Positions 9,408-18,951 of a DNA stretch of 64,000 nucleotides are shown here, piece after piece. Numbering within the stretch: the stretch's first letter is position 1; each line of letters begins with the position of its first letter. The translations under genes and the position numbers were made by a program. The DNA lies in the NCBI RefSeq assembly GCF_011634835.1, contig NZ_SIRP01000001.1, positions 1,252,116 through 1,316,115 of the forward strand, in the 5' to 3' direction. Source of the stretch: Isoptericola sp. BMS4 (GTDB lineage Bacteria; Actinomycetota; Actinomycetes; Actinomycetales; Cellulomonadaceae). Below the pieces are notes generated by a model, which worked only from the letters and a program-made list of their open reading frames with translations, searched no databases and was not told the origin of the DNA.

Positions 9408-10766
9408 ATGACCACCACCACCGAACCGGAGCGCACCGAGCAGGCGACCCCGGAGGCGGCGCCCGAGCCCGCGGGGGAGAAGCGCGCGCGCCGCGCGGCC
9501 GGCGCGGGGATCCGCCGGCGCGCCGCGGCGGCGGGCGCCACCCTCGGGCAGGGCACCCGCTCCGCCGCGCGCGCGGTCGGACGCGCCGCCACGGACGCGC
9601 GCGCACGCACCGCACCCGTGCTCGGGGTGGTCTCGCCGTTCGGGTGGGCCGTCCTGGTCCTCACCGCCGCGGCCTGGTGGTCGGGCACGGTGCTGCGCTG
9701 GGAGGAGTGGGTGGTCGTCGCCGTGACCGCGAGCGTCGCCCTGCTCGGCGCGATCGCCTTCGTCCTGGGCCGGCTGCGCTACGACGTCACCCTCGACGTC
9801 GCCTCCAAGCGGGTCATGGTGGGCGACCGTGCCGTGGGGCGCCTGCTGGTCGCCAACGGGTCGGCGCGCAGCATGCTCCCGGCCGTGATGGAGCTGCAGG
9901 TCGGCAAGGGCATCGCCTCGTTCCCGGTCCCGCGGCTGCGGCCCGGGGCGGAGCACGAGGAGATCTTCGCGGTCCCCACGCAACGCCGCGCCGTGATCCC
10001 GCTGGGGCCGGTGCGGTCGGTGCGCTCCGACCCGCTCGGGCTCCTGCGCCGCGAACTGACGTGGACCGAGCCGGAGGAGCTGTTCGTGCACCCGCGCACG
10101 CTGCCGCTCTCCGGCTCGTCGACAGGCCTGCTGCACGACCTGGAGGGGCGCGTGACGCCCGACATCTCCGACTCGGACGTGTCGTTCCACGCGCTGCGCG
10201 ACTACGTGCCGGGCGACGACCGGCGGCACATCCACTGGAAGTCGACGGCGCGCACCGGGAAGCTCATGGTGCGGCAGTTCGAGGAGACCCGCCGGTCGAG
10301 GCTCGCGGTCATCCTGTCGACGCGCGCCGAGGACTACGGCGACCCGGAGGAGTTCGAGCTCGCGGTCTCGGTGTGCGGGTCCTTGGGGCTGCAGGCGATC
10401 CGGGAGGACGGCGGCCTGGCCGTGCTGGTGCAGCAGGGCCGGGTGCGGGGCGACCACCGGACGCGGCTGCTGGACGACCTGACCCGCCTCGAGCTGGCGC
10501 CCGCCCGCACCACCCTCGCCGAGATCGCCCGGGTCGCGTCGGCCACCGTGTCGGACGCCTCGGTCGTGGCGGTCGTCGTGGGCAGCACCGTCACGCCGAC
10601 GGACCTGCGTGCCGCGGCCGTGCGGCTGCCGGTCGACGCGCGCCTCGTCGCGATGCGCTGCGTCCCTGGGGCCTCGGTCAGCCGAGGGCGCGTGGCCGAC
10701 ATGCAGCTGCTCACGCTCGGCGAGCTGGCCGACCTGCCGAACGCGCTGCGGAGGATGAATGACTGA
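9408..10766 (+). CDS. DUF58 (vWA-like) membrane protein
   Basis: The protein has 452 residues. A basic, Ala-rich cytoplasmic N-terminus (1-70) precedes two close membrane helices (about 74-120). The remainder carries the DUF58 signature around residues 263-277, including LRDYVPGDDRRHIHW followed by KSTART. DUF58 proteins have a von Willebrand A-like fold and are standard partners of MoxR ATPases. The ATG at 9408 was chosen because it lies 12 nt after the moxR stop with GGAGA upstream; the frame extends further 5' only inside moxR. The stop overlaps the next start by 8 nt, so translation is coupled. Confidence 0.9.
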   Translation: MTTTTEPERTEQATPEAAPEPAGEKRARRAAGAGIRRRAAAAGATLGQGTRSAARAVGRAATDARARTAPVLGVVSPFGWAVLVLTAAAWWSGTVLRWEEWVVVAVTASVALLGAIAFVLGRLRYDVTLDVASKRVMVGDRAVGRLLVANGSARSMLPAVMELQVGKGIASFPVPRLRPGAEHEEIFAVPTQRRAVIPLGPVRSVRSDPLGLLRRELTWTEPEELFVHPRTLPLSGSSTGLLHDLEGRVTPDISDSDVSFHALRDYVPGDDRRHIHWKSTARTGKLMVRQFEETRRSRLAVILSTRAEDYGDPEEFELAVSVCGSLGLQAIREDGGLAVLVQQGRVRGDHRTRLLDDLTRLELAPARTTLAEIARVASATVSDASVVAVVVGSTVTPTDLRAAAVRLPVDARLVAMRCVPGASVSRGRVADMQLLTLGELADLPNALRRMND

Positions 10767-13293
10767 CGCGCCCACGCCCCCGGAGCAGACGGGGACGAGC
10801 GGTCACACGGGGAGCACCGGGAACACCGGCGCGACGTCGCGCACCTCGCTGCGCGCCGGGACCACGCGGGCCCGCGACCGGGCCTCGGGGGCCCCGCGCG
10901 CCCTGAGCGCGGCCGGTGCCGTCGACGGCCTGGCCCTCCTGCTGCTCCTCGGGACCGTGGCCGTGGGGTTCGCCCCGGCCTGGGGGACCACGGGCTACCT
11001 GGTCCCCGCGCTGGGCGGTGCCGTCGTCGGCCTGCTCGTCGCATGGCTCGGGGCGTGGCTGCGCTGGTCGGTGGTGCTCACCGCCGCGGCCACCGTGCTC
11101 GCCTACGTCCTGCTGGGCGGTGCGCTCGCACTGCCCGGCACGACCGTCGCCGGCGTCGTGCCCTCGCTGCAGACCCTGCAGGAGCTGGCGCTGGGCGCGG
11201 TGCACGGGTGGAAGGAGTTCGTCACCACGGTCCCGCCGCTGGCGTCGTTCCCGGAGCTGGCGGTCGTGCCGTTCCTCCTGCTCCTGATCACCGGCGTGCT
11301 GGCGGGGACCATCGCCTGGCGGTCGCGTCACGCGGCGTGGGCGCTCCTGCCTCCGGTCGTGGCGCTCGCCGGCGTGGCGCTGCTGGGGACGATCCTGCCG
11401 GCCTACCCGATCGTCCAGGGCCTCGTGCTCGCGGTCGTCGGCCTGCTGTGGGCCTCGTGGCGCGCCGCCGAGGCGCGGATGGGCGCGAACTCCCTGCTCA
11501 CCGACGCCAGCCGCTCGGCGACCCGCCGGCTGCGCGCCCAGCGCGTGCGCGGCGGGGCGATCATGCTCGTGGCCGGCGGCCTGGCCGCCGTCCTCGCGGC
11601 CCCTCCGCTCGCTCACGGGGAACGGGTGGCGCTGCGCGAGATGATCACGCCTCCGCTCGACCTCCACCAGTACACGAGCCCGCTGGTCGGGTTCCGGCAG
11701 TACGCCAAGGACCAGAAGGACGCCGAGCTGTTCACGGTCGAGGGGCTCCCCGCCGGCACCAGGGTGCGCCTGGCGACCCTGGACACGTACTCGGGAACCG
11801 TCTACGACGCGAGCAGCGGTGGCGTCTCCGGCGTCTTCAACCGCGCGGGCGAGGCGGTCGACACCCTCGCCGAGGGCACCCGCACGACCCTCGACGTCAC
11901 CGTCACCGGCTACTCGGGCGTGTGGGTCCCCGAGGTCGGGGACGTCGCGGGCTTCAGGTTCGGCGGGGAGCGGGCGTCCGAGCTCGCGTCGAGCACGTAC
12001 TACAACTCGACCTCGCGCACGGCGCTGAGCACGGCGGGCCTGGGCCCGGGCGACTCCTACGAGCTCGACGCCGTCGTGGCGCCGCGGCCGGACGACGAGG
12101 CGCTGGCCACGGCCACGGTCCAGGACGTCGACATGCCCAAGCCGTCCGACCTGGCGGACGCGGTGCCGTCCAAGGCGGCGCAGTTCGCCGCGGACGCGAC
12201 CGACCCGTTCGAGCGGTTCCAGAACATCCGCGACACCCTGGAGGCCACCGGGATCTACTCCAGCGGGCTGGAGAACCAGCCGGCGTCCCGCCCGGGGCAC
12301 TCCGCGGCGCGCATCGACACGCTGCTCGCCCAGGACCAGATGGTCGGCGACGACGAGCAGTTCGCCGTCGCGCTGGCGCTCATGGCGCAGCAGGTGGGGG
12401 TCCCGGCCCGCGTGGTCATGGGCTTCATGCCGGAGAAGGACGCCTGGGAGCCCGGGACGCCGTACACGGCGACCGGTGGCGACGTGCGGGCCTGGGTCGA
12501 GGTCCCGTTCGAGCAGTATGGCTGGGTCCCGTTCGACGTCCGTCCCGACGAGGACAACAAGGTCGAGCCGCTGCCGCGCTCCAAGCAGGTGCCCAAGCCC
12601 CCGGTGCTCGAGTCGCCGGAGTCGCCCGAGGAGCCGCCGCAGGCGGAGGCCGGCGACGTCGAGGAGGACGACCAGGAGAAGGACGAGCCCGGCATCGACT
12701 GGCGCCAGGTGGCGGTCGTCGTCGTCGCGGTCGCGGTCCCGCTCGCGCTGCTCGCGGTCCCGCTCGTGCTGATCCTGGCGCTCAAGGCGCGCAGGCGTGG
12801 GCGCCGGCGTACCGCGCCCGAGCTCGCCGACCGGTTCAGCGGGGGCTGGCGCGAGGTGGTCGACACCGCGACCGATCTCGGCGCCGGGGTCCCGCGGGCG
12901 GCGACGCGACGCGAGGGGGCGCACCTGCTGGCCGCCCACGTCCCGGCGGCCGGCACCGCGACGGTGACGCTCGCGCACCGCGCGGACGCGTCGGTGTTCG
13001 GTGGGGGGACCCCGTCGCAGGCGGAGGTCGACGCGTACTGGGCCGACGTGGACGGCGTCGTGGGAGCCATGCACGCGGCGGTGCCGTGGCGGCGGAGGGT
13101 GGCCGCCCGGTTGTCCCTGCGCTCGCTCCGCGGCGGGGACGCCCCGCCTCTGCGGGAGGTGGCGCGGCGGCGCCTCGCGGCGGTCCCGGCGTGGTGCGCC
13201 CGGACGGCGCGTGCAGCGGTGCGCCCGGTGCGTGACAGGATGGCCCGCGCGCGGCGGCGCAAGGACAAGGCACGGCGGCAGGAGGACCGATGA
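10759..13293 (+). CDS. TgpA-like transglutaminase-fold membrane protein, catalytic residues replaced
   Basis: This 844-residue protein has six to seven membrane helices in the first 260 residues, an extracytoplasmic region with a transglutaminase-like core (about 500-600), an acidic Pro/Glu linker, one more helix (about 648-677) and a 165-residue cytoplasmic tail. The core is recognisable from DEQFAVALALMAQQ, GVPARVVMGF, RAWVEVPF and GWVPFDVRPDED. The positions that normally hold the catalytic Cys and His are Asp532 and Arg577, while the third (Asp593) is kept. The protein therefore looks like a pseudoenzyme, perhaps a peptide-binding or structural partner of the MoxR/DUF58 pair. It overlaps the following gene by the 4-bp ATGA. 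Confidence 0.87.
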   Translation: MTDAPTPPEQTGTSGHTGSTGNTGATSRTSLRAGTTRARDRASGAPRALSAAGAVDGLALLLLLGTVAVGFAPAWGTTGYLVPALGGAVVGLLVAWLGAWLRWSVVLTAAATVLAYVLLGGALALPGTTVAGVVPSLQTLQELALGAVHGWKEFVTTVPPLASFPELAVVPFLLLLITGVLAGTIAWRSRHAAWALLPPVVALAGVALLGTILPAYPIVQGLVLAVVGLLWASWRAAEARMGANSLLTDASRSATRRLRAQRVRGGAIMLVAGGLAAVLAAPPLAHGERVALREMITPPLDLHQYTSPLVGFRQYAKDQKDAELFTVEGLPAGTRVRLATLDTYSGTVYDASSGGVSGVFNRAGEAVDTLAEGTRTTLDVTVTGYSGVWVPEVGDVAGFRFGGERASELASSTYYNSTSRTALSTAGLGPGDSYELDAVVAPRPDDEALATATVQDVDMPKPSDLADAVPSKAAQFAADATDPFERFQNIRDTLEATGIYSSGLENQPASRPGHSAARIDTLLAQDQMVGDDEQFAVALALMAQQVGVPARVVMGFMPEKDAWEPGTPYTATGGDVRAWVEVPFEQYGWVPFDVRPDEDNKVEPLPRSKQVPKPPVLESPESPEEPPQAEAGDVEEDDQEKDEPGIDWRQVAVVVVAVAVPLALLAVPLVLILALKARRRGRRRTAPELADRFSGGWREVVDTATDLGAGVPRAATRREGAHLLAAHVPAAGTATVTLAHRADASVFGGGTPSQAEVDAYWADVDGVVGAMHAAVPWRRRVAARLSLRSLRGGDAPPLREVARRRLAAVPAWCARTARAAVRPVRDRMARARRRKDKARRQEDR

Positions 13294-14852
13294 CGACGAC
13301 GTGCACCGCCTGTGGTGCCCCCGACCAGGACGGCGCGTTCTGCGCCGTGTGCGGCACGCCGACCGTGGCGACCCCGTACCGGCCCCGCCCCGGGGAGTCC
13401 TCCGGGCAGGCGGAGAACGCGGGGCTCGAGGTGACGACGGAGCCCGAGCTGCACGGGCGGACCCAGCGCGCGCCCGCGGACATGCTGCGGGCCACGGCGG
13501 CGGCCGCCGCCGCGGCGGAACCGCCGCTCGCGGGGGTGGGGCGGCGTGCCGGCGCCTACGTGCTGGACCTCCTGGCGATCTCCCTGGTCTCGTTGGTCGC
13601 CGCGGTCGCCACCGCGCTCGCGACGGGTGTGACGGCGAAGATGGCGGACGTGTCCGCGGCGTCGACCACGATGGGGGCGACCGCGGCGACGCGCGAGCTC
13701 ATGGGAGCGCTGGCCGCCGTCTACCTGGTCGCCGGGCTCGTGAGCCTGCTGTGCTGGGTCGGCCTGGCCGTGTGGGAGGGCCGGACGGGCCGGACGGTCG
13801 GGAACAGCCTGCTCGGCATCCGGACCGTGGCGCTGGCCGACGGCGGGCCGGTCGGTGTCGGTCGCGACCTGCTGCGCTGGCTGGTGCTCGCGGCGTGCGG
13901 GGTGCTCCCGCTGGTCGGCACCGTCCTCGTGCTGGTGTCGCCGACGTTCGACTCGTCCGGCCGGCGGCAGGGCTGGCACGACAAGGCGGCCCGCAGCGTG
14001 GTTCGCGACGTGCGTGGGGGGACGCCGCCGAGCTTCGCCCCGGCCTCGCCGGCGGCCCCCGAGCCTGCGGGCCGCGGCGTCGTCCCCGTCCCGGGGGCCT
14101 CCTCGGCGGAGGCCACCACGCCCGACCCCTGGGCCTTCCCCGCCGGGCAGCAGGAGCGTGGAGGCGCCGGACTCATCACGGGCGTGCCGGGCACCGGGAG
14201 CGCGGGCGCACCGGAGCCTGACGGCGACGTGGACCCCGCCACCGTGCACCGGACCGCCGGCACGGACCTCGGCACGGCGCCCACCCAGGTGCAGGCGCCG
14301 GTGCCGCCGTCGGTCGCGCCGCCGTCGGCGACGGGGCCGGTCGCTCCCGCGGCCGCGCCGCCGTCGTCCGCCGCACCCTCGCCCGTCGCGCCGGCGCCCG
14401 CCCCGCCGCAGCGCCCCGTCGCGGCACAGCCCGAGCCGGACGACCTCGAGGACCTCGAGGCGACGCGGTTCAGCGTCTCGTCGCGCCGCGGCCCGGGCGA
14501 CGGGAGCGTCCCGGCGCGCATCGTCGTCGAGGTCGACCCGGACCGGCGTGTCCCCGTCGACGGGCGCACCCTGGTCGGGCGCAACCCCCAGCAGGACGGC
14601 GGTGAGCCGGCGGCGGTCCTGCGCCTCGAGGACCCCACCCGCTCGGTGTCCAAGACGCACCTCGAGCTGTCGCCCACCACGGGCGGCCTGCTCGTCACCG
14701 ACCTGGGCAGCACCAACGGCAGCGCGGTGATCGCGCCGGACGGCACCGTGCACGAGCTCCGTCCCGGCGCCCCGGTGACCGTCACGGGTGGCTGGGTGCT
14801 GCAGGCGGGCGCCCGGCGCCTGACCGTCGTGGGTCCGGACGCCGGCGCATGA
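13290..14852 (+). CDS. Zinc-ribbon, RDD membrane and FHA domain fusion protein
   Basis: A Cys4 zinc ribbon opens this 520-residue protein (CTACG and CAVCG within the first 25 residues). An RDD-type membrane domain spans about 82-235, starting with GRRAGAYVLD and ending with GWHDKAARSVVRDV. A Pro/Ala-rich linker (about 240-395) follows, then a C-terminal FHA domain (about 409-515). The FHA signature is GRNPQQ, SVSKTHLEL and DLGSTNGS, the usual phosphothreonine-binding residues. The FHA end should face the cytoplasm and could dock phosphorylated partners made by the kinase four genes downstream. Overlapping ATGA junctions on both sides show it is part of the operon. Confidence 0.87.
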   Translation: MTTTCTACGAPDQDGAFCAVCGTPTVATPYRPRPGESSGQAENAGLEVTTEPELHGRTQRAPADMLRATAAAAAAAEPPLAGVGRRAGAYVLDLLAISLVSLVAAVATALATGVTAKMADVSAASTTMGATAATRELMGALAAVYLVAGLVSLLCWVGLAVWEGRTGRTVGNSLLGIRTVALADGGPVGVGRDLLRWLVLAACGVLPLVGTVLVLVSPTFDSSGRRQGWHDKAARSVVRDVRGGTPPSFAPASPAAPEPAGRGVVPVPGASSAEATTPDPWAFPAGQQERGGAGLITGVPGTGSAGAPEPDGDVDPATVHRTAGTDLGTAPTQVQAPVPPSVAPPSATGPVAPAAAPPSSAAPSPVAPAPAPPQRPVAAQPEPDDLEDLEATRFSVSSRRGPGDGSVPARIVVEVDPDRRVPVDGRTLVGRNPQQDGGEPAAVLRLEDPTRSVSKTHLELSPTTGGLLVTDLGSTNGSAVIAPDGTVHELRPGAPVTVTGGWVLQAGARRLTVVGPDAGA

Positions 14853-15685
14853 GCGTGCCCGTGAGCATCGGTCTGCTCTGGGGCGCCTCGACCCACCAGG
14901 GGGCGCGGCGCCGCCTCAACGAGGACTCCTACCTGGCGGGAGGCTCCGTCTTCTTCGTCGCCGACGGGATGGGCGGGCACGACGCCGGCGAGGTCGCGAG
15001 CGCGGCCGCCGTCGAGGCGCTGGCACCGCTGCGGGAGTCCGCCGTCGTGCACGAGGACGACGTGCGCTGCCGCGTCGCCACCGCGCACGACGCCGTGCGC
15101 GCCATCGAGACGGCGCCAGGCCGCGGGGCAGGCACCACGCTGTCCGGGCTGGTGCTCACCGACCAGGGCGGCGAGCCCTACTGGCTCGTGGTCAACGTCG
15201 GGGACTCCCGGACGTACCGGAGCACGAACGGCGTGCTCGAGCAGGTGAGCGTCGACCACTCCGAGGTGCAGGAGCTCGTGGACGCGGGGCGCATCACCGC
15301 GGACCAGGCGGCCACCCACCCGCGCCGCCACGTCGTGACCCGGGCGCTCGGGGCGCCGGACGACCCGGAACCCGACTTCTGGTTCCTGCCCGTGCACGCG
15401 GGCGACCGGATGCTCGTGTGCTCCGACGGCCTCACGGTCGAGCTGGGCGACCGGCGCATCGCCGAGGTCCTGCTCATGGAGGCCGACCCGCAGCGGGCGG
15501 CGGACCGGCTGGTCGCCGAGGCGCTGGAGGCCGGAGGGCGGGATAACATCACCGTCATCGTGGTGGGCGCCACCGGGTTGACGGACGACCTGGAGAGCAC
15601 GGCGCCCCGGGACGGGCGCGCCGCCCACGATGACGACGACGACACGGTGCCCCGCAGGTCGCCGTGGAAGGGGGCCTGGACGTGA
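14849..15685 (+). CDS. PP2C-family Ser/Thr protein phosphatase
   Basis: This is a cytoplasmic metal-dependent protein phosphatase of 278 residues, which would reverse phosphorylation by the downstream kinase. The PP2C motifs appear in order: RRLNEDSYL near the N-terminus, FFVADGMGGHDAGEVAS, VVNVGDSRTYR, RRHVVTRALGA, RMLVCSDGLT and GGRDNITVIVVG. The metal-binding Asp residues in these motifs are intact, so it should be active. It lacks the C-terminal membrane helix of PstP-type enzymes. It is linked by 4-bp overlaps to an FHA protein on each side. Confidence 0.93.
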   Translation: MSVPVSIGLLWGASTHQGARRRLNEDSYLAGGSVFFVADGMGGHDAGEVASAAAVEALAPLRESAVVHEDDVRCRVATAHDAVRAIETAPGRGAGTTLSGLVLTDQGGEPYWLVVNVGDSRTYRSTNGVLEQVSVDHSEVQELVDAGRITADQAATHPRRHVVTRALGAPDDPEPDFWFLPVHAGDRMLVCSDGLTVELGDRRIAEVLLMEADPQRAADRLVAEALEAGGRDNITVIVVGATGLTDDLESTAPRDGRAAHDDDDDTVPRRSPWKGAWT

Positions 15686-17349
15686 CCGTGCGCTACGTGA
15701 TCGGCCCGGCGTACGCCGTGGTGCGCGGGGACGCCGTGGTCGTGCTTCCGGAGAAGGTGACGCCGGAGCTGGTGGACGAGCTGTGGACCGCGCTCGGTGA
15801 CCGCGCCGGGGTGGTGCCGGTGCTCGAGGTCCTCACGGGGTCGTTCGGGGCCAGCCTGGCGTCCCTCCCGCCGTTCGCGATGGCGGTGGCCGACGGCCGC
15901 CGGGTGCAGGTGGCGAGCCGCGGCGGCACCTCGGTGACCGTCGCGCGGGCGGACGCTCGTGAGCACGTCTCCGGGGAGGGCGTCACCACCTGGGCCGAGC
16001 GGACGTTCGACGACGTGGTGGACCTCTCCGTGCAGGTCGGCGTCACCGAGCCGGAGGAGCTGGTGGACTCCCGCGCGCTGCCGCTGGACGCGGGTGTGGC
16101 GCTCGTGACGTCCGTGGGCGCGCGGCTCACGGAGGACGACGCCCCGGCGGCCCCGCAGCGTCGCCGCGAGCAGGTGCCGGAGCCGTGGGAGGAGCCGGAG
16201 GCACAGCAGGCCGAGGCCGACGTGCCGCCGCCCCCTGCCCCGCCGGCCCCCGCGGTGACGGCCGGTCCCGACCTCGCGCCGGCACCGCCCGCACCGGCCA
16301 CGTCGGCGCCCGAGGCGACGATGGTGCCGGCCTTCACCGTGACGCCCGACGACGTCCCCCGGCCGGCGGAGCCGCCCGCCGACGACGAGGGCCCCGCGGT
16401 GCCGGACCCGGCGTCCGACGACGTCGTCGAGGAGCACACGGACTACGGGCACCTGTGGGGGTCCACGGTCCATCGGGCGGTGGAGGCCGCGGCGATCCGG
16501 CCGCCGGGGGAGGACGAGGGCGAGGAGGAGCCCGCGGAGTCCCCGGCCGGGCCCGCCCCCGCGTCCCCGGCGGGCGACTCCGGGAGCCCCGAGGTCGTCG
16601 GGGCCGAGACGGCCGCCCCGCCGGCCGACGCCGCCGAGCCGACGATCGCCGAGGACCCGGCCGGCACCGCTCCGCCGACCGACGGCGACCCCGGCGTCGA
16701 CGAGATCGACGGGAGCACCGTCCTGTCCTCCGCGATCGCCGACCTGCGCGCCGCCGCCACGCCGGCGCCCGACGTCGGGAGCGCCGCCGGGCCGGCCGCA
16801 CCCGCGCAGGCGGGGGACCCGCTCGCGGCGTCGACCGGCGTCGCCCCCGCCCCGCCGGGCCCGTCCTTCGCGCCCGGGGCCGTCCCGGGCCGGCCGCTCA
16901 TCCTGGCGCGCTCGTGTACCGCGGGGCACCCGAACCCCCCGCAGCGGGACGAGTGCGCCGCGTGCGGCCAGTCGCTCGTGGGCGAGGCCCGGCAGGTGCC
17001 GCGTCCCTCGCTGGGCGTCATGGGCGTGTCGGACGGTCCGCGCGTCACGCTGGACCGCCCCGTCGTCGTCGGCCGTCGGCCCCGGTCCCCGCGGGCCGCG
17101 GGCGACGACCTGCCGCGCCTGATCACGGTGCCCAGCCCGCAGCAGGACATCTCCCGCTCGCACCTGGAGGTGCGCCTGGAGGGATGGCACGTGCTGATCA
17201 GCGACATGAGCACGACGAATGGCACGACGCTGCTGCGCGCGGGGCAGCCGCCACTGCGCCTGCACCCGGGCGAGCCGGTCATGGTCGTGGCCCAGGACGT
17301 CGTCGACCTGGGAGACGGCGTCACGCTGACCTTCGAAGGGATCCTCTGA
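15682..17349 (+). CDS. FHA domain protein with long acidic/proline linker
   Basis: The GTG start at 15682 overlaps the phosphatase stop (GTGA), giving 555 residues; a GTG 18 nt upstream is possible but less likely. Residues 1-150 form an alpha/beta domain I do not recognise. A long Ala/Pro/Asp/Glu-rich disordered segment (about 155-405) follows. Then comes a Cys pair region (SCTAGHP at Cys412 and DECAACGQ) and a C-terminal FHA domain with GRRPRSP, DISRSHLEV and STTNGTTL. It is probably a soluble phosphopeptide-binding adaptor connecting the kinase and phosphatase to the membrane proteins. The linker is rich in possible phosphorylation sites (Thr-Val, Thr-Asp). Confidence 0.85.
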   Translation: MTVRYVIGPAYAVVRGDAVVVLPEKVTPELVDELWTALGDRAGVVPVLEVLTGSFGASLASLPPFAMAVADGRRVQVASRGGTSVTVARADAREHVSGEGVTTWAERTFDDVVDLSVQVGVTEPEELVDSRALPLDAGVALVTSVGARLTEDDAPAAPQRRREQVPEPWEEPEAQQAEADVPPPPAPPAPAVTAGPDLAPAPPAPATSAPEATMVPAFTVTPDDVPRPAEPPADDEGPAVPDPASDDVVEEHTDYGHLWGSTVHRAVEAAAIRPPGEDEGEEEPAESPAGPAPASPAGDSGSPEVVGAETAAPPADAAEPTIAEDPAGTAPPTDGDPGVDEIDGSTVLSSAIADLRAAATPAPDVGSAAGPAAPAQAGDPLAASTGVAPAPPGPSFAPGAVPGRPLILARSCTAGHPNPPQRDECAACGQSLVGEARQVPRPSLGVMGVSDGPRVTLDRPVVVGRRPRSPRAAGDDLPRLITVPSPQQDISRSHLEVRLEGWHVLISDMSTTNGTTLLRAGQPPLRLHPGEPVMVVAQDVVDLGDGVTLTFEGIL

Positions 17350-18951
17350 GTGAGTCGCAAGCGACCGCCGTCGCCGCCGCCCGAGATCGAGGGGTTCGAG
17401 TACGTCTCGCTCATCGGCTCGGGCGGGTTCTCCGACGTCTTCCTGTACCAGCAGCGCCGCCCGCGCCGACGCGTCGCCGTCAAGGTGCTGCTGCACGAGT
17501 GGACGAACGAGGGGCAGCGCGAGGCGTTCGAGGCGGAGGCCGACCTCATGGCCTCGCTGTCGACGCACCCCTCGATCGTCACGATGTACGAGGCCGACGT
17601 CGCCGCCGACGGGCGCCCCTACCTCGCGATGGAGTACTGCTCCCGGCCCAACCTGGGCTCGCGCTACCGCAGCGAGCGCCTCAGCGTGCCGGACGTGCTG
17701 CGGATCGCCGTGCAGGTGTCGGGTGCCGTCGAGGCCTCGCACCGCGCCGGCATCCTGCACCGGGACGTCAAGCCCGCCAACATCCTCGTCACCGAGTACG
17801 GGCACCCCGCGCTGACGGACTTCGGCATCTCGTCCACCCTCGACGACGCGGGGCTCGCCGAGGGCATGTCGATCCCGTGGTCGCCGCCGGAGTCGTTCGC
17901 CGAGCCGCCGCGCACGGGCGTGGCCACCGACGTGTGGGGTCTGGCCGCGACGACGTACTCGCTGCTCGCCTCCCGGACGCCGTTCGAGGTGCCGGGAGGG
18001 TCGAACTCGAGCGCCGACCTGGTGTCGCGGATCGAGACCGCACCGTTACCCCCGACCGGCCGCAACGACGTGCCGCCCGCCCTGGAGCGGGTGCTCGGCA
18101 CGGCGATGGCCAAGAATCCCGAGTCGCGCTACCCGACGGCGCTCGCGTTCGCGAGGGCGCTGCAGGCGGTGCAGACCGACCTGTCGTTCGCCGTCACCCC
18201 GATCGACCTGCTGGACGAGCAGGGCCTGGTGCACGACGGCGGGGACGCGCCGGGTCCCGACGACGAGGACGAGGTGGGCACCCGGCTGCGCGAGGTCGTC
18301 TCGGTCGACCCGCGGGGCCCGGCGTCCGCAGGGGCGGGGCTCGCCGCGGCGGGGGCCGCGGGCGCCGCGCCCGCCGCTCCGGCGCCGTCGGCCACGACCG
18401 GGACCGCGACGGGCGTCCTGCCCGACGACCTGGGCGACACCGTCCACCGCTCGATGGCGACCTCCGCGCCGGTGGAGGCGCCCGCGGGCGCGCCCGCGCC
18501 CGCCGCGGCGCCGGCGCCGCGGCGCCGCGGCACAGGTCTCGTCGTGGGCCTCGTCGCGGTGGTCGCCGCCCTCGCGGTGACCCTTGCCGTCGTGATGTGG
18601 CCGCAGGGCGGCGACGAGCCGGTGGACGACGCGTCGCCGGCGGCCACGGACGCCGGCGACGACCCGGCACCCCCGGCCGACAACCTGGGCGGCCTCGTGC
18701 CCGCCGTCACCGACCTCGAGGGCGAGGCGAAGGGCGACGAGGTCGTGTTCACCTGGAAGAACCCCGACGCGCAGGACGGTGACACCTACGGCTGGCGCGA
18801 GCCGCAGGCGCTGGAGGAGGGGCACTACCAGGAGGTCGACCGGCCCACGAAGACCCTGCCCCGGGTCAAGGGCGGCGAGACGTGCATCCAGGTCGTCGTC
18901 GTGCGCGACGGCGCGTTCTCCGTCGAGCCGAAGGGGGTGTGCGTGGGATGA
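17350..18951 (+). CDS. Transmembrane Ser/Thr protein kinase
   Basis: This is a eukaryotic-like protein kinase of 533 residues. The kinase domain covers about 12-275: glycine loop GSGGFSDVF, catalytic Lys45 in VAVKVL, HRDVKPAN with Asp139, and DFG with Asp157. A PPE motif stands where APE is usual. An Ala/Pro-rich juxtamembrane segment leads to one helix (about 397-417). The outside part is a single domain of about 85 residues with two Cys, not the PASTA repeats of PknB. The GTG start follows the previous stop with no gap. All catalytic residues are present, so it should be active. Its position in a secretion-like cluster recalls EssB, a membrane pseudokinase of Firmicutes type VII systems. 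Confidence 0.93.
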   Translation: MSRKRPPSPPPEIEGFEYVSLIGSGGFSDVFLYQQRRPRRRVAVKVLLHEWTNEGQREAFEAEADLMASLSTHPSIVTMYEADVAADGRPYLAMEYCSRPNLGSRYRSERLSVPDVLRIAVQVSGAVEASHRAGILHRDVKPANILVTEYGHPALTDFGISSTLDDAGLAEGMSIPWSPPESFAEPPRTGVATDVWGLAATTYSLLASRTPFEVPGGSNSSADLVSRIETAPLPPTGRNDVPPALERVLGTAMAKNPESRYPTALAFARALQAVQTDLSFAVTPIDLLDEQGLVHDGGDAPGPDDEDEVGTRLREVVSVDPRGPASAGAGLAAAGAAGAAPAAPAPSATTGTATGVLPDDLGDTVHRSMATSAPVEAPAGAPAPAAAPAPRRRGTGLVVGLVAVVAALAVTLAVVMWPQGGDEPVDDASPAATDAGDDPAPPADNLGGLVPAVTDLEGEAKGDEVVFTWKNPDAQDGDTYGWREPQALEEGHYQEVDRPTKTLPRVKGGETCIQVVVVRDGAFSVEPKGVCVG

